The notes under the pieces: model-generated
The model's database searches: none
Told to the model about the DNA's origin: nothing
The model's input: the letters and a program-made list of their open reading frames with translations, nothing else
Shown here: one piece after another, positions 31,169 through 40,396 of the stretch
Position numbering within the stretch: position 1 is the first letter of the stretch
How the letters are laid out: every line of letters begins with the position of its first letter
Translations under genes and position numbers: made by a program
Assembly (NCBI GenBank): GCA_963383645.1
Contig: OY726571.1
Coordinates: 78,346,476-78,410,475, forward strand
DNA from: Muscardinus avellanarius
Taxonomy: Eukaryota; Chordata; Mammalia; Rodentia; Gliridae
Direction: 5' to 3'
Length of the DNA stretch: 64,000 bases

Positions 31169-31358
31169 GAAGCTGGGCGTGGTGGTGTGTGTGGTGCTTG
31201 GGAGGCTGACACGGGAGGATCAGAAATTGGAGGATAGCTTCAGCAACATAGGGAGAACCTGCTTTCACACACACACAAAAAAAGAAAAAATGAAAAAGAA
31301 TGGGAATGTAGCTTAGAGATAGTATGTATGCACCTGGGTTCAATCCCCAGTACCTCAA
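31169..31358 (+). mobile_element. B1-dID SINE, old
   Basis: Sense; (CA)/A-rich linker (CACACACACACAAAAAAAG) between head and the tail GGAATGTAGCTTAGAGATAG. Confidence 0.8.
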
Positions 31359-31947
31359 AAACGACAATAACGAATTGATCTTTTTTGCAAGTTAATGCAA
31401 GGGCGAAGGTTGTCTTTGCTTTGGACGCTCCAGGTTTCTATTCATAGAGTCTCTTGTCTCTCAAAAATATCTAACTTGGATGATTAATTTATAGTCACTC
31501 TCTTTATAGCCATCGCCTCTTCTGCAATATTTAATGCTTTTCCCACTGAGATCTCTCATTCATTTTTCTCTGTCTTTGCTGAATCCTTATTCTATGTTGG
31601 ATAGTGGCGTGAAAACTGGGTGTAGAAAGATACATGTGGAATCCCTACCCTTGAAGTCTTAAGTATTATAAAACAACAACAACAACAACAACAACAACAG
31701 ATGACAGAAGTGTGTCTGTTACCTGTCTTAATCAGAGCTCCCTCATCCTAAATGAACTCTGCAGGAACTATGCCTATGTGAGCCATTCGTGCTAATGAGA
31801 TGGTCTGATAGCCCAGTGGTTTGTGCTGATAATTCAGATATGTCTTAGGCTACTAGTAAGTGGCTCAGCAGATATGTTGGCTCAGAATCACTTAGGGGAT
31901 TTGCTATGTGTTTCCTTGTCTTTAGTGAAGCCTCTAGTGTGACATGC
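31359..31947. other. single-copy DNA with (CAA)n
   Basis: Unassigned except for nine or ten CAA units at 31672-31700. Confidence 0.5.
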
Positions 31948-32130
31948 AGCTAGCCCCTGGTGTCCTTGGCATGTTGGCTCCAGGAACACCGGCCCTGAGT
32001 ACTGACATCCATGAATAGTCAAGTCCTATATGTGAAATGGTATAGCGCTGACACCAAACCTACCCACATCCTCTCGCACTTTAAATCATCTCTAGAAGGA
32101 AATTCTCTAAAACACACACTGTACTTAAAC

Positions 32131-32301
32131 ATATCGACGTCAACCACTAAGCCAAGCATGGGAGGGAGGGATGGGGAGGGAATGGGGTGGGAATTGGGTA
32201 GGGGCTTAAATGGGTGATGTGTACATGTATGTCCACACAAGGTTTTTTACCCCAATATGATGTATGAATATAATGCACCAAAAAAAATTAAAAAATAAGT
32301 C
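32131..32301 (+). mobile_element. L1 3'-UTR tail insertion (~170 bp)
   Basis: CAACCACTAAGCCAAGCATG, then the G-rich GGGAGGGAGGGATGGGGAGG and GAATATAATGCACC plus A-tail. It matches the 3' UTR of the L1 at 4801 (minus) and the short copy at 47093. Inserted in the Tigger copy. Confidence 0.8.
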
Positions 32302-32398
32302 ATTTACAACACAATATAAAGCCTGTTACATTAAAGTTTTGTTACACTACTATTTAGAGAATTATGACAAGAAGAAAAGTTTGTACCTGTTTAGTACA

Positions 32399-32401
<3 letters not shown>

Positions 32402-32438
<37 letters not shown>

Positions 32439-32458
32439 TGTTACTGGGGATTGAACCC
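32402..32458 (-). mobile_element. extremely 5'-truncated SINE with perfect 25-bp target duplication
   Basis: Only a (GT)n tail and TTACTGGGGATTGAACCC, the last ~18 nt of the dID tail, are present. The flanks 32377-32401 and 32459-32483 are identical over 25 bp (beginning AAGTTTGTACCTG, ending TTAGTACAGAC). Confidence 0.85.
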
Positions 32459-32568
32459 AAGTTTGTACCTGTTTAGTACAGACATTTTTTTGTGTGTGCA
32501 GTACTAGGGATTGAAACCAAGGGCATTCTACCTCTGAGCTACACCCCCAGCCTTACTGCTTTCTTCTT

Positions 32569-32643
32569 CTTCTTCTTCTTCTTCTTCTTCTTCTTCTTCT
32601 TCTTCTTCTTCTTCTTCTTCTTCTTCTTTTTTTTTTTTTTTTT
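32569..32643. repeat. (TTC)n then T-run
   Basis: About 19 TTC units and ~17 T: a 75-nt pyrimidine run, the tail of the nested form-3 SINE. Confidence 0.96.
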
Positions 32644-32826
32644 GGTGGTACTGGGGTTCCTGGAAACCCTTCTACCTCCGGGCTACACTCCCAGACCTAT
32701 TTTTATACTTTTTATTTGGAAACAGGGTCTCTTAAGCCAGCGCACACTGCTGGCCTCAAACCTGCGCGATCCTCCTGTCTCCGCCTCCCAAGCGTAGGGA
32801 TTACAAGCGTGCGCCACCACGCCCAG
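32644..32826 (-). mobile_element. B1-dID SINE, form 3 (nested)
   Basis: Antisense; GGGGTTCCTGGAAACCCTTC and CTTAAGCCAGCGCACACTGC. Low divergence. Confidence 0.93.
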
Positions 32827-33212
32827 CCTTTTATTCTTTATTTCGAAACAGGGTCTCACTGAGTTGCGGAGGGCTTCACGAGTTGCCGAGTCTGCCTGGG
32901 AACCTGGGCTCCTCCTGATTCAGCCTTCCAAGTAGTAGGATTACAAGCTTGCGCCACCACACCTGACAGTACAGACAAGTACTTTCCCCCCAGAAGATAT
33001 TTAATCCACAGCTGGTAGGTTTTGTGGACATAGAACCTGCAGATGTGGAGGGTCAGCTCTCTAAGCCTTTCGACCCTCTTTCTCAAGCTCGTGATCTGTG
33101 TTGTATATTAATGGTCTGTGACTGTTACCAATAGCTTCATCAGAATCATGTTTTGGGCACGGGCCTTAGACATTTGAATTCTGTCATAAGGGAAGCATCT
33201 TAAATTGTCCTT

Positions 33213-33476
33213 CCTTCCTTCCTTCCTTCCTTCCTTCCTTCCTTCCTTCCTTCCTTCCTTCCTTCCTCTCTTATTGTGGTACTGGGGGTGGAACCCAGGG
33301 ACTTTTCTACCTCTGGGCTATACTCCCAGACCTATTTTATACTTTATTTGGAAACAGGGTCTCACTAAGTTGCTGAGAGCCTCACTAAGAAGCTGAGGCT
33401 GGCTTTGAACCTGTGCTATCCTCCTGTCTCAGCCTCCCAAGCGCTGGGATTACAAGTGTGAGCCACCACGCCCAAC
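33213..33476 (-). mobile_element. B1-dID SINE, form 2, with (CCTT)n tail
   Basis: (CCTT)n 33213-33266 then antisense form-2 body to 33476. TTAAATTGTCCTT is present at 33200-33212 and 33477-33489, so the microsatellite is part of the insertion. Confidence 0.93.
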
Positions 33477-33505
33477 TTAAATTGTCCTTTAAACACACGA
33501 TTCTG

Positions 33506-33716
33506 AGTGGGGCTTGGCGATGTATGCCTGTAATCCCAGTACTTGGGAGGCTGAGTCAGGAGAGCCTCAGAAGCATAGGAAGACTCTCAGTATCGTAGCA
33601 AAACCCTGTTGTGAAAACCAAAAGTAAAAAGGGCTGGGGGTGTGGCTCAGAGGGAGAATGCTCCTGGGTTCAATCCCCAGACCCGCAAAAAAAAAAAACA
33701 AACAAAAAAAAACAAA
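33506..33716 (+). mobile_element. B1-dID SINE
   Basis: Sense; head lacks the AGGATCGCAGGTTC region; tail GGGCTGGGGGTGTGGCTCAG to CCAGACCCGC; A-rich end. Confidence 0.83.
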
Positions 33717-33889
33717 CCCTGAACAACAACAAATGCGTGCTTCTGGGCCCTGTGCTCTCCAGTGGGGTCCAGCCATGTTAAAAGGCCCGCATCCCGGTCA
33801 CACAGCTTCAGTTTAACCACGCCGGCTGTCGCATCTGCCCGGGAGCTCAGGTGTTGTTCTGGGCTCCCTCGTGTAAACACTGTCTGGGA

Positions 33890-34012
33890 GTTGCTGTTTA
33901 CTTTTCCACCCCCTGGATTAGGTTGTCATCGGCTGGAAATCCCCAGCACCTCCATGGAGCCCAAGGAATCAGCGTTTCCGGTCAGCAAATGCCTTTGGAA
34001 TGAGTGAAAAAG
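33890..34012 (+). mobile_element. possible L2 3' end
   Basis: TTGCTGTTTACTTTTCCACC, AAATCCCCAGCACCTCCATG and GGAATGAGTGAA follow the sense L2 3' end (tgtatccccagcgcc ... ttgaatgaatga). Confidence 0.4.
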
Positions 34013-34162
34013 AACAATTAATGCTATACCTAAACACACACTCATTCACTCTTGCTCTTCACATGTAAATGCAAACCGAGAAAGTATACTGTGCTTGGCA
34101 TAGAGCTGGGTGCTGGGGCTGGGTCATTGTACCCGAGACAGACACTGGCTGCTGCTCCACAG

Positions 34163-34163
<1 letters not shown>

Positions 34164-34202
<39 letters not shown>
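34164..34202. repeat. (GT)n microsatellite
   Basis: About 19 units. Confidence 0.96.
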
Positions 34203-34340
34203 ATGCTAATAATTAAGGAATCACATATAATAGTGTTAAGTCTCAAATTGAGGCAAATGCTTTGAAGCAACAAAGCCTGTGACCCATGAGCCTGACCTAA
34301 TTTTGAGGACCAGGTAGGCTTTCTGAAGAAAGTGGTATTT

Positions 34341-34490
34341 GAGCCCCGCATGGTGGTGCACGCCTGTAATCCCAGTGCTTGAGAGGCTGAGACAGGAGGA
34401 TCGCAGGTTCGAAGCCAGCCTCAGCAAGTGAGCGAGGCCCTCCACAATTTAGCGAGACTCCGTTTCCAATTAAAAGAAATATAAAATAAC
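34341..34490 (+). mobile_element. B1 head and linker, tail displaced
   Basis: Sense; CGCATGGTGGTGCACGCCTG to AATTAAAAGAAATATAAAAT. Its ID tail is probably one of the dID units further right. Confidence 0.8.
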
Positions 34491-34499
34491 CAGGTGTAA

Positions 34500-34710
34500 A
34501 TTGGGCGTGGTGGTGCATGCTTGTACTCCCAGAACTTGGGAGGCTGAGACACAGGAGGATCGCGGTTCTTGGACAGCCTCAACTACCTAGTGAGGTGCTC
34601 GGCAACTTAGTGAGACCCTGTCTTGAAATAATAACAGATAGGACTGAGGGTGTAGCTTGGAGGTAGAATGTCCCTGGGTTCCATCCCCAGCACCATAAAA
34701 ATACACAAAT
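34500..34710 (+). mobile_element. B1-dID SINE, canonical
   Basis: Sense; TTGGGCGTGGTGGTGCATGC to CCCAGCACC (dID unit 34641-34692). Confidence 0.87.
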
Positions 34711-34938
34711 AAAGTACATAAATAAATAAAGTAGATAAATAAATAAATAAATTAATTAATAAAATAGGTCTGGGGGTGTAGCTTGGAGGTAGAATATCCC
34801 TGGGTTCCATCCCCAGCACCACAAAAATTAAATAAAGTAAATAAATAGATAAATAAAGTAGATAAATAAATAAACTAATAAATTAATAAAATAGGGCTGG
34901 GGTATAGCTCAGAGGTAGTGTGACCTGGGTTCACCACC
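34641..34938 (+). repeat. three dID tails in tandem
   Basis: dID units at 34641-34692, 34766-34822 and 34894-34938, separated by (AAAT)/(TAGATAAA) spacers. Only two B1 heads lie upstream, so at least one tail unit is extra. Confidence 0.85.
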
Positions 34939-35120
34939 AAAACAACAAAGACAAAAGAATGACATCCACATAAATATGTGGGCTGACTTGAATCTTGATT
35001 TGGACATATTAACTATAAAACAAAACACTTAGGATGCAATTGGGATAATTTGCGTAGTGACTGAGACTTGATATTAGGGGATTATTATGAATTATTCTTA
35101 AGTGTAGTGATGTTACTTGA

Positions 35121-35327
35121 CTTTTTTTTTATGTAATGAGGATTGAACTCAGGGGTACTCTACCTGTAAGCTATACCTTGAGCCCTATTTTTTATTCTTT
35201 ATTTTGAAACAGGGTCTCACTAAGTTACAGAGGGCCTCACTAAGTAGCTGAGGCTGGCTGCACACTTGATCCTCCTGTCTCAGCCTCCCAAGTACTGGGA
35301 TTACAAGCGTGCACCACCATACCCAGT
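35121..35327 (-). mobile_element. B1-dID SINE, canonical
   Basis: Antisense, T-run 35122-35130; head GGCTGCACACTTGATCCTCC. Confidence 0.87.
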
Positions 35328-35663
35328 TTATTTTGATGTTTTTAAAAAACAACAGAAGAGGCATTTTTAGAAACACATTCTGAAATATTTATGAATGGAA
35401 TTATGCCATGTCTGGAATTCGCGTCCGGGTTGGGGATTGCGGGAGCCGAATGGCGGACCAACGAGGGTTCATTTTGCTTTCTTTCCTGCTTTAGTGTGTG
35501 ATTGAAATTTTCCATTTTAAAGAGCTTTGAAAAGTTATGGGGGAAAAATGATCACCTTGGGTTTGATTTTTTGTTCTCATCCCCAAAACCCTTGGTTGTG
35601 CTTCAGTTAAGCTTTCTAGCTCATCACATCTGACTGTCCTGATGTACTAAAGGACGTATTCTT
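35328..35663. other. single-copy DNA
   Basis: Unassigned. Contains a small CpG-containing stretch (AATTCGCGTCCGGG, 35415-35428). Confidence 0.45.
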
Positions 35664-35849
35664 GCTGGGCATGCTGGTGCATGCCTGTACTCCCAGTACT
35701 TGTGGATCACAGGTTCAAGACCAGCCTCAGCAACTTAGAGGGACTCTCAGCAGCCTAGTGGGACCCTGTTTCAGAACGAAATCATAAAAAGGGTTGGGGG
35801 TGTAGCTTGGAGATAGAATGCCCCTGTGTTCAATCCCCAGTAACACATA
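35664..35849 (+). mobile_element. B1-dID SINE
   Basis: Sense; lacks GAGGCTGAGACAGGAG in the head; tail GGGTTGGGGGTGTAGCTTGG. Confidence 0.83.
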
Positions 35850-35889
35850 TGGAATAAAAAATAATTATTTGTAATGTACTGGCTTATTT

Positions 35890-36430
35890 TAATGCCCATT
35901 AGACATTATTTTTTGAAAATACAACATATGGTAATTGTAGAAAATTTGGATAGCTAGGAGAAAATGAACACAATAATGGCAGCCACAATTCTACCACCAT
36001 GGAAAGAGCTATAGTGGGAATCCAATCTCCATAGGGATATACACATATTAAAATATAATTTTAATCATGAGCCGGTAAGCTCCTTGCTTCTTTTTAAAAG
36101 TCTATTGTGACCGTTTTCCCAAGGGCTTTAATTCTTGTATAAGCAAATTTTAGTGACTCTTTAATATTATATCATATAAATATTTGTGCAGAACTTGTTT
36201 AATCACTTTCCTCTTGTTAAACATTGTTTAAAAATATATGTATATATATATTAGCAAATTATGCTCTAGTGACCAGCTTTACAGATATATCTTTTGTATA
36301 TTCCAATTCTGTATGTTCGTGTGGCAGATGCATCTAGTTAAATTACTGAACCAGTGAGCATGTACATTTATAGCAATTTTATAGCCCTTTAAAATGTTGA
36401 CACACTGAATTATATGTCCATAAGCTGGGT
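35890..36430 (-). mobile_element. probable old LINE-1 3' region
   Basis: TAGAAAATTTGGATAGCTAG, then CACAATTCTACCACCATGG, and later TATTATATCATATAAATATT resemble antisense L1M/L1ME 3' ends. Heavily diverged. Confidence 0.45.
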
Positions 36431-36432
36431 AT

Positions 36433-36540
36433 GAGTATTTTCTTTTTAATTATTCTGGAGGTTGAACCCAGAGGAATTCTACCTCTGAGCTACTCCTCCA
36501 GCCTGTTTTTTATTTTTTATTTTTTAAATAGAATCTCACT
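36433..36540 (-). mobile_element. B1-dID SINE, 5' truncated
   Basis: Antisense ID part and linker, then AGAATCTCACTAATCTCAG; most of the head is absent. Confidence 0.75.
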
Positions 36541-36893
36541 AATCTCAGTTACCAGAGATATCTTTTGTAGCTTTTTCTATCTGTGCAGGCTTCTTATTCT
36601 CAATCACATACAGTCTCTGCCAATACATTATCAGTTTGTGAGGCTTGCCCCAACAATTTACCCGATGTTTTTAACTTCATTGTTGGGAGTTTGTTTAGTC
36701 TGCTTATGGATTCTCTCTTTGGTAAACCAAGTCTCTTCCATTTCAAAATTGTGTTTGCCTGTTTTTTTTTTTTTAATTCATACGGACCTCATTTTTGCTA
36801 TATTGCTTAGAGTTAGGGTTTTAAATTATCCCAGAAATAGAACAAGTCCTCTCTCTCTCTGATTTGAATTCCCACCTCTCATATATGTTAAGT
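36541..36893. other. single-copy or old L1 DNA
   Basis: T-rich; part may belong to the L1 fossil to the left, but I cannot show it. The open frames here give no recognisable protein. Confidence 0.4.
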
Positions 36894-37116
36894 TTTTTTT
36901 TTTTTTTTTTTTTTGGTGATATTAGAGATTGAACCCAGGGGCATTCTACCTCGGAGCTACACCCCCAGCCCTATTTTCAATTCTTTATCTTAAAACAGGA
37001 TCTCACTAAGTTGCAGAGGGCCTTACTAAGTAGCTGAGGATGGATGTGAACCTGCGATCCTCCTGTCTCAGCTTCCCGAATGCTGGGATTACAAGCGTGA
37101 GCCACCAGGTCCGGCT
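36894..37116 (-). mobile_element. B1-dID SINE, canonical
   Basis: Antisense with a 23-T run; ends AGCCACCAGGTCCGGCTT. Confidence 0.9.
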
Positions 37117-37179
37117 TGTTAAAATCTTTTATGCTTTTTTTTTTTTTAATTCTGTTTCAGTGATCTGCTCTCTGTTCTT

Positions 37180-37233
37180 TTGGGGGAAGGGGACTGGGGA
37201 TTGAACCCAGGGGCATTCTACTTCTGAGCCACA
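37180..37233 (-). mobile_element. dID tail fragment
   Basis: ACTGGGGATTGAACCCAGGG to TTCTGAGCCACAGC only; head absent. Confidence 0.75.
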
Positions 37234-37297
37234 GCTACCTAATATTTTACAATAAGTATAACACAAATTTTAAATTTTTCAAATTCATGGATTGTTT

Positions 37298-37390
37298 TAA
37301 TATGTCTATTATATATAATAGACATATTATTAATATATGTCTAATATACATATATTAATATATGTCTAATATATATATATATATATATTA
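37298..37390. repeat. AT-rich palindrome and direct repeats
   Basis: 37298-37329 is a perfect 32-bp palindrome centred on TATATA (arm TAATATGTCTATTATA). It is followed by two copies of ATTAATATATGTCTAATATA and a (TA)n run. Confidence 0.9.
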
Positions 37391-37468
37391 CATTTATTCC
37401 ATTACAAGGAATGTCTTGGTTTTTTTCTCCTATTTATTTTCCAGATGGCTTGTCCAACCAATCAACCA

Positions 37469-37513
37469 ACCTTCCTTCCTTCCTTCCTTCCTTCCTTCCT
37501 TCCTTCCTTCCTT
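37469..37513. repeat. (CCTT)n microsatellite
   Basis: About 11 units, not attached to a recognisable SINE. Confidence 0.95.
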
Positions 37514-37600
37514 TCCTATACTTATTGTAAAAAAGGAAATCAGTATTTAAATGGTATTATAGCAAATAAAATGTTCCTATAGCAGTATAGCAGTGAAGAT

Positions 37601-37809
37601 TTTTTTTCAGGGGGCTGGGGATGGAACCCAGGGGCATTCTACCTCCGAGTTACACCCCCTGCCCTACTTTTTTATTCTTTATTTTGAAACAGGGTCTCAC
37701 TGAGTTGCGGAAGGCCTCACTAAGTAGCTGAGGCTGTCTGCAAACCATGATCCTGTGGTCTGAGCCTCCTGAATGCTGGGATTACACATGTGTGCCGCCA
37801 CGCCTGGCT
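37601..37809 (-). mobile_element. B1-dID SINE, canonical
   Basis: Antisense; TAGCAGTGAAG before and TAGCCGTGAAG after form the target duplication. Confidence 0.9.
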
Positions 37810-37886
37810 AGCCGTGAAGTTTTCAAACACATCCTGTGTTTCCTTCTCTGTTCACCTGGTATAATATAATCTCAATATAGTGTCTT

Positions 37887-38037
37887 TTTACTCCGGGCTA
37901 CACTCCCAGACCTATTTTATATTTTTTATTTGGAAACAGGGTCTCTTAAGCCAGCGCGCTGGGTTCGAACCTGTGCGATCCTCCTGTCTCCACCTCCCAA
38001 GCGCGGGGATTACAAGCGTGCGCCACCACGCCCGGCT
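37887..38037 (-). mobile_element. B1-dID SINE, form 3, 3' truncated
   Basis: Antisense; begins inside the tail (ACTCCGGGCTACACTCCCAG), no T-run and no GGTTCCTGGAA block. Head GCCAGCGCGCTGGGTTCGAA. Confidence 0.88.
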
Positions 38038-39134
38038 CAATCTAGTGCTTAATGCTTCAGAATATCAACTTTGTGTCATAAGTCTGTCAGGCATGGCTAA
38101 GAATTAGGTATGACCTCATCTGTAAGGATCTGTTGCCTTCTCTTTCAGCTGTTAGTTTTAACACTTTTCGGGGTGGGGGGAACACCTTTTTATTTTAAGG
38201 TTTATTTTTATAACAAATGACCCAACGCCAGTATTTTGAACCTGGTAGCATTTTCACACAAACTGTTTTGTTTCCTATCAATGTAAGACTTGGTTTCACC
38301 TAAATCTGAAATGAAATCGGAAACACAATTTGAAATCTAAAATGCTTATTAATTATGGGAACAAATGGAGAATGAATGACAGCACCCTGGCCGAGCCGAG
38401 GCTGCGTCCTGCGAGCGGCTTTTAGGGTGTTTAGGGTTAGCGGCTCCTCATTTCTACCACTAACTCTGTTCTCAGAAGGAACTGAACTTGCAGAAGTAGC
38501 ACATGAAGTCATCTTCTATTTAAACGGGTCCGCACTTTTTGGAATAAATTCTCTTTAACTAGGACGATATTAATGTATGTCTTTGACAGCCCAGGCATTG
38601 AGAAGACAGCCTTTGCAAAACACTTTTGTCCCCCATCCAAGTGTGGGTCTTTTAGGAGCGATTGTTGTGGGTCTGAAGGAGCTATTGTGTCCACAGTGAG
38701 CATCCTAATGAGTCTAGGAATCTGACTCTATGGGACTGATGCATGTTAATGGCATGCCTTTGACTTTAAAAGGATGGACCAAAATAGCGGGCCCTCTGAA
38801 AGCTGGGCATTATTTTATAATGAAAGATGGATAGATGGGTACTTCTGGCTAAAGTAAGAAATTGAGGACTGAAAATGAACTTAGGGAAGAAAGAACCCTC
38901 GCACCAGCAGACCGGAAGTGCTGGGGCAGGGTTATTTTGAGTGATGCAGGAGAGGAAATTAAAGGGGGGTTTGGTGCCTAAGGAGGCCTTTCCCAAGATG
39001 CAGAGTGGGCTGGGGAGGAAGGAGGCTTACTTCCGGGGGGAACTCAGAACACCCTCAGCTTCTGCCCTGGCCACCCAGGTCACGTTTACTCCCTAGAATG
39101 CCACGGAAGCCATTATAAAATAACCTATAACCTA
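38038..39134. other. repeat-free island, 1.1 kb
   Basis: No repeats recognised. A short GC-rich patch with CpGs (38385-38450) lies within AT-rich DNA. No supported exon. Confidence 0.5.
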
Positions 39135-39366
39135 TTTCTTTTCTCCTTCCTTCCTTCCTTCCTTCCTTCCTTCCTTCCTTCCTTCCTTCCTTCCTTCCTT
39201 CCTTCTTTGTGGTACAGGGATACACCCCCAGCCTTGTTTTTATTTTGAAACAGGATCTCACTAGGTGGGTGAGTCTCATTACTTGCTGAAGCTGTCTTTG
39301 AACCTGTGATCCTCCTGTTTCAGCCTCCCATATGCTGGGATTACAGGCCTGTGCCACCATGCCCGG
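39135..39366 (-). mobile_element. B1-dID SINE with (CCTT)n tail
   Basis: 74-nt pyrimidine tail (39135-39208), then an ID part reduced to GTACAGGGATACACCCCCAG and a complete head to CACCATGCCCGG. Confidence 0.87.
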
Positions 39367-39404
39367 ATAAACTATTTTTTCCAATGTTTAAATTTTAATT
39401 TTGA

Positions 39405-39600
39405 GCCGAGTGTGGTGACGCATGCTTGTAATCCCAATGCTTAGGAGGCTGAGATAGGCGTATTGCACAGGTTTGCCTCAGCTACTTAGTGAGGCTCTCA
39501 GCAACTTAGTGAGACCCTGTTTCCAAAGAAAGTATAAAAAGTAGGTCTGGGAGTATAGCCTGGAGGTAGAAAAGCCCCTGGGTTCCACCCTCAGTAATAC
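39405..39600 (+). mobile_element. B1-dID SINE, form 2
   Basis: Sense; the head lacks TCGAAGCCA (GCACAGGTTTGCCTCAGC); tail GGAGGTAGAAAAGCCCCTGG. Confidence 0.9.
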
Positions 39601-39602
39601 AC

Positions 39603-39646
<44 letters not shown>
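39599..39646. repeat. (CA)n microsatellite
   Basis: About 22 CA units forming the tail of the preceding SINE. Confidence 0.96.
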
Positions 39647-39647
<1 letters not shown>

Positions 39648-39980
39648 AAATTTTATTTTTTAAATGTGCTGGAATATCGAGGGTAAAAAGGAGTTTAGAG
39701 GTTGAAATGATTTTCTAACATGTAGGAAAGTGCTTTATTTCTAGAAGCAGGGACTTAATCTTCATGTAAAAGGTAAAGAAAAAATGATATAAGAGTGATT
39801 TTATTTGATATCGACATCACTACGCTTCTGGAATTATTTTTTGAGAACTGTGTATCGTTTGTATTATTTGAAGGAGAACTTCTAATTTGTGGAACTATAT
39901 ACATTTCATTTTGCTTGCACTTATATTATTCTATTTATTAGGATGCTTATTTAAGGTATTGGAAACCCCATACATGTACC
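39647..39980. other. single-copy AT-rich DNA
   Basis: No repeat or gene recognised. Confidence 0.45.
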
Positions 39981-40396
39981 CCTTTTTTTGGTACTGGGGA
40001 TTGAATTTAGGGCTGCTCTATCTCTGAACTACACTCCCAGCCCTTTTTATTTATTTATTTGTTTATTTATGTATTTTTTTGTGGTACTGAGGATTGAACC
40101 CAGGGTCATTCTACCTCCAAGCTACACACCCAGTCCTATTTTTTATTCTTTATTTTGAAACAAGGTCTCACTGACCTGCAAAGGGACTCACTAAGTAACT
40201 GAGGCTGTCGGCGAACAGTGATCCTCTTGTCTCAGCCTCCCCAATAGTGAGATTACAAGCGTGCGCCACCATGCCTGGCTCCCTTTTTATTTTCAAACAG
40301 GGTCTCCTAGGTTGCTGGGAGTCTCACTAAGTTGCTAAGCTGCCCTGGAACCTGTGATCCTCCTGTCTCAGCTTCCCAAGTACTGGGATTACAGGC
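39981..40396 (-). mobile_element. B1-dID SINE split by another SINE
   Basis: Outer antisense: ID part 39981-40045, linker and head 40281-40396. Confidence 0.87.
40046..40280 (-). mobile_element. B1-dID SINE, canonical (nested), ATTT tail
   Basis: Tail of (ATTT) units, body from GTGGTACTGAGGATTGAACC to GCCACCATGCCTGGCT. CCCTTTTTAT on both sides is the target duplication. Confidence 0.9.

Larger units (their letters stand above)
32484..32967 (-). mobile_element. B1-dID SINE split by a form-3 SINE
   Basis: Outer antisense: ID part 32490-32560, linker and head 32827-32967. AGTACAGAC on both sides (32475-32483 and 32968-32976) is its target duplication. Confidence 0.87.
31948..33058 (+). mobile_element. 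second Tigger/MER2-type transposon, split by L1 tail and SINEs
   Basis: Pieces in MER2 order: 31948-32130 (CTCCAGGAACACC, AGTCAAGTCCTATATG, then CACTTTAAATCATCTCTAGA), 32302-32401 (TTGTTACACTACTATTTAGA, then ATTATGACAAGAAG and GTTTAGTACAGAC) and 32968-33058 (TTAATCCACAGCTGG to GTGGAGGGTCAGC). Same orientation as the copy at 9.8 kb. No transposase. Confidence 0.75.

Noticed and set aside
38423..38443. Interstitial telomere repeat
   Set aside because: Only two or three TTAGGG-like units; too short to mean anything.
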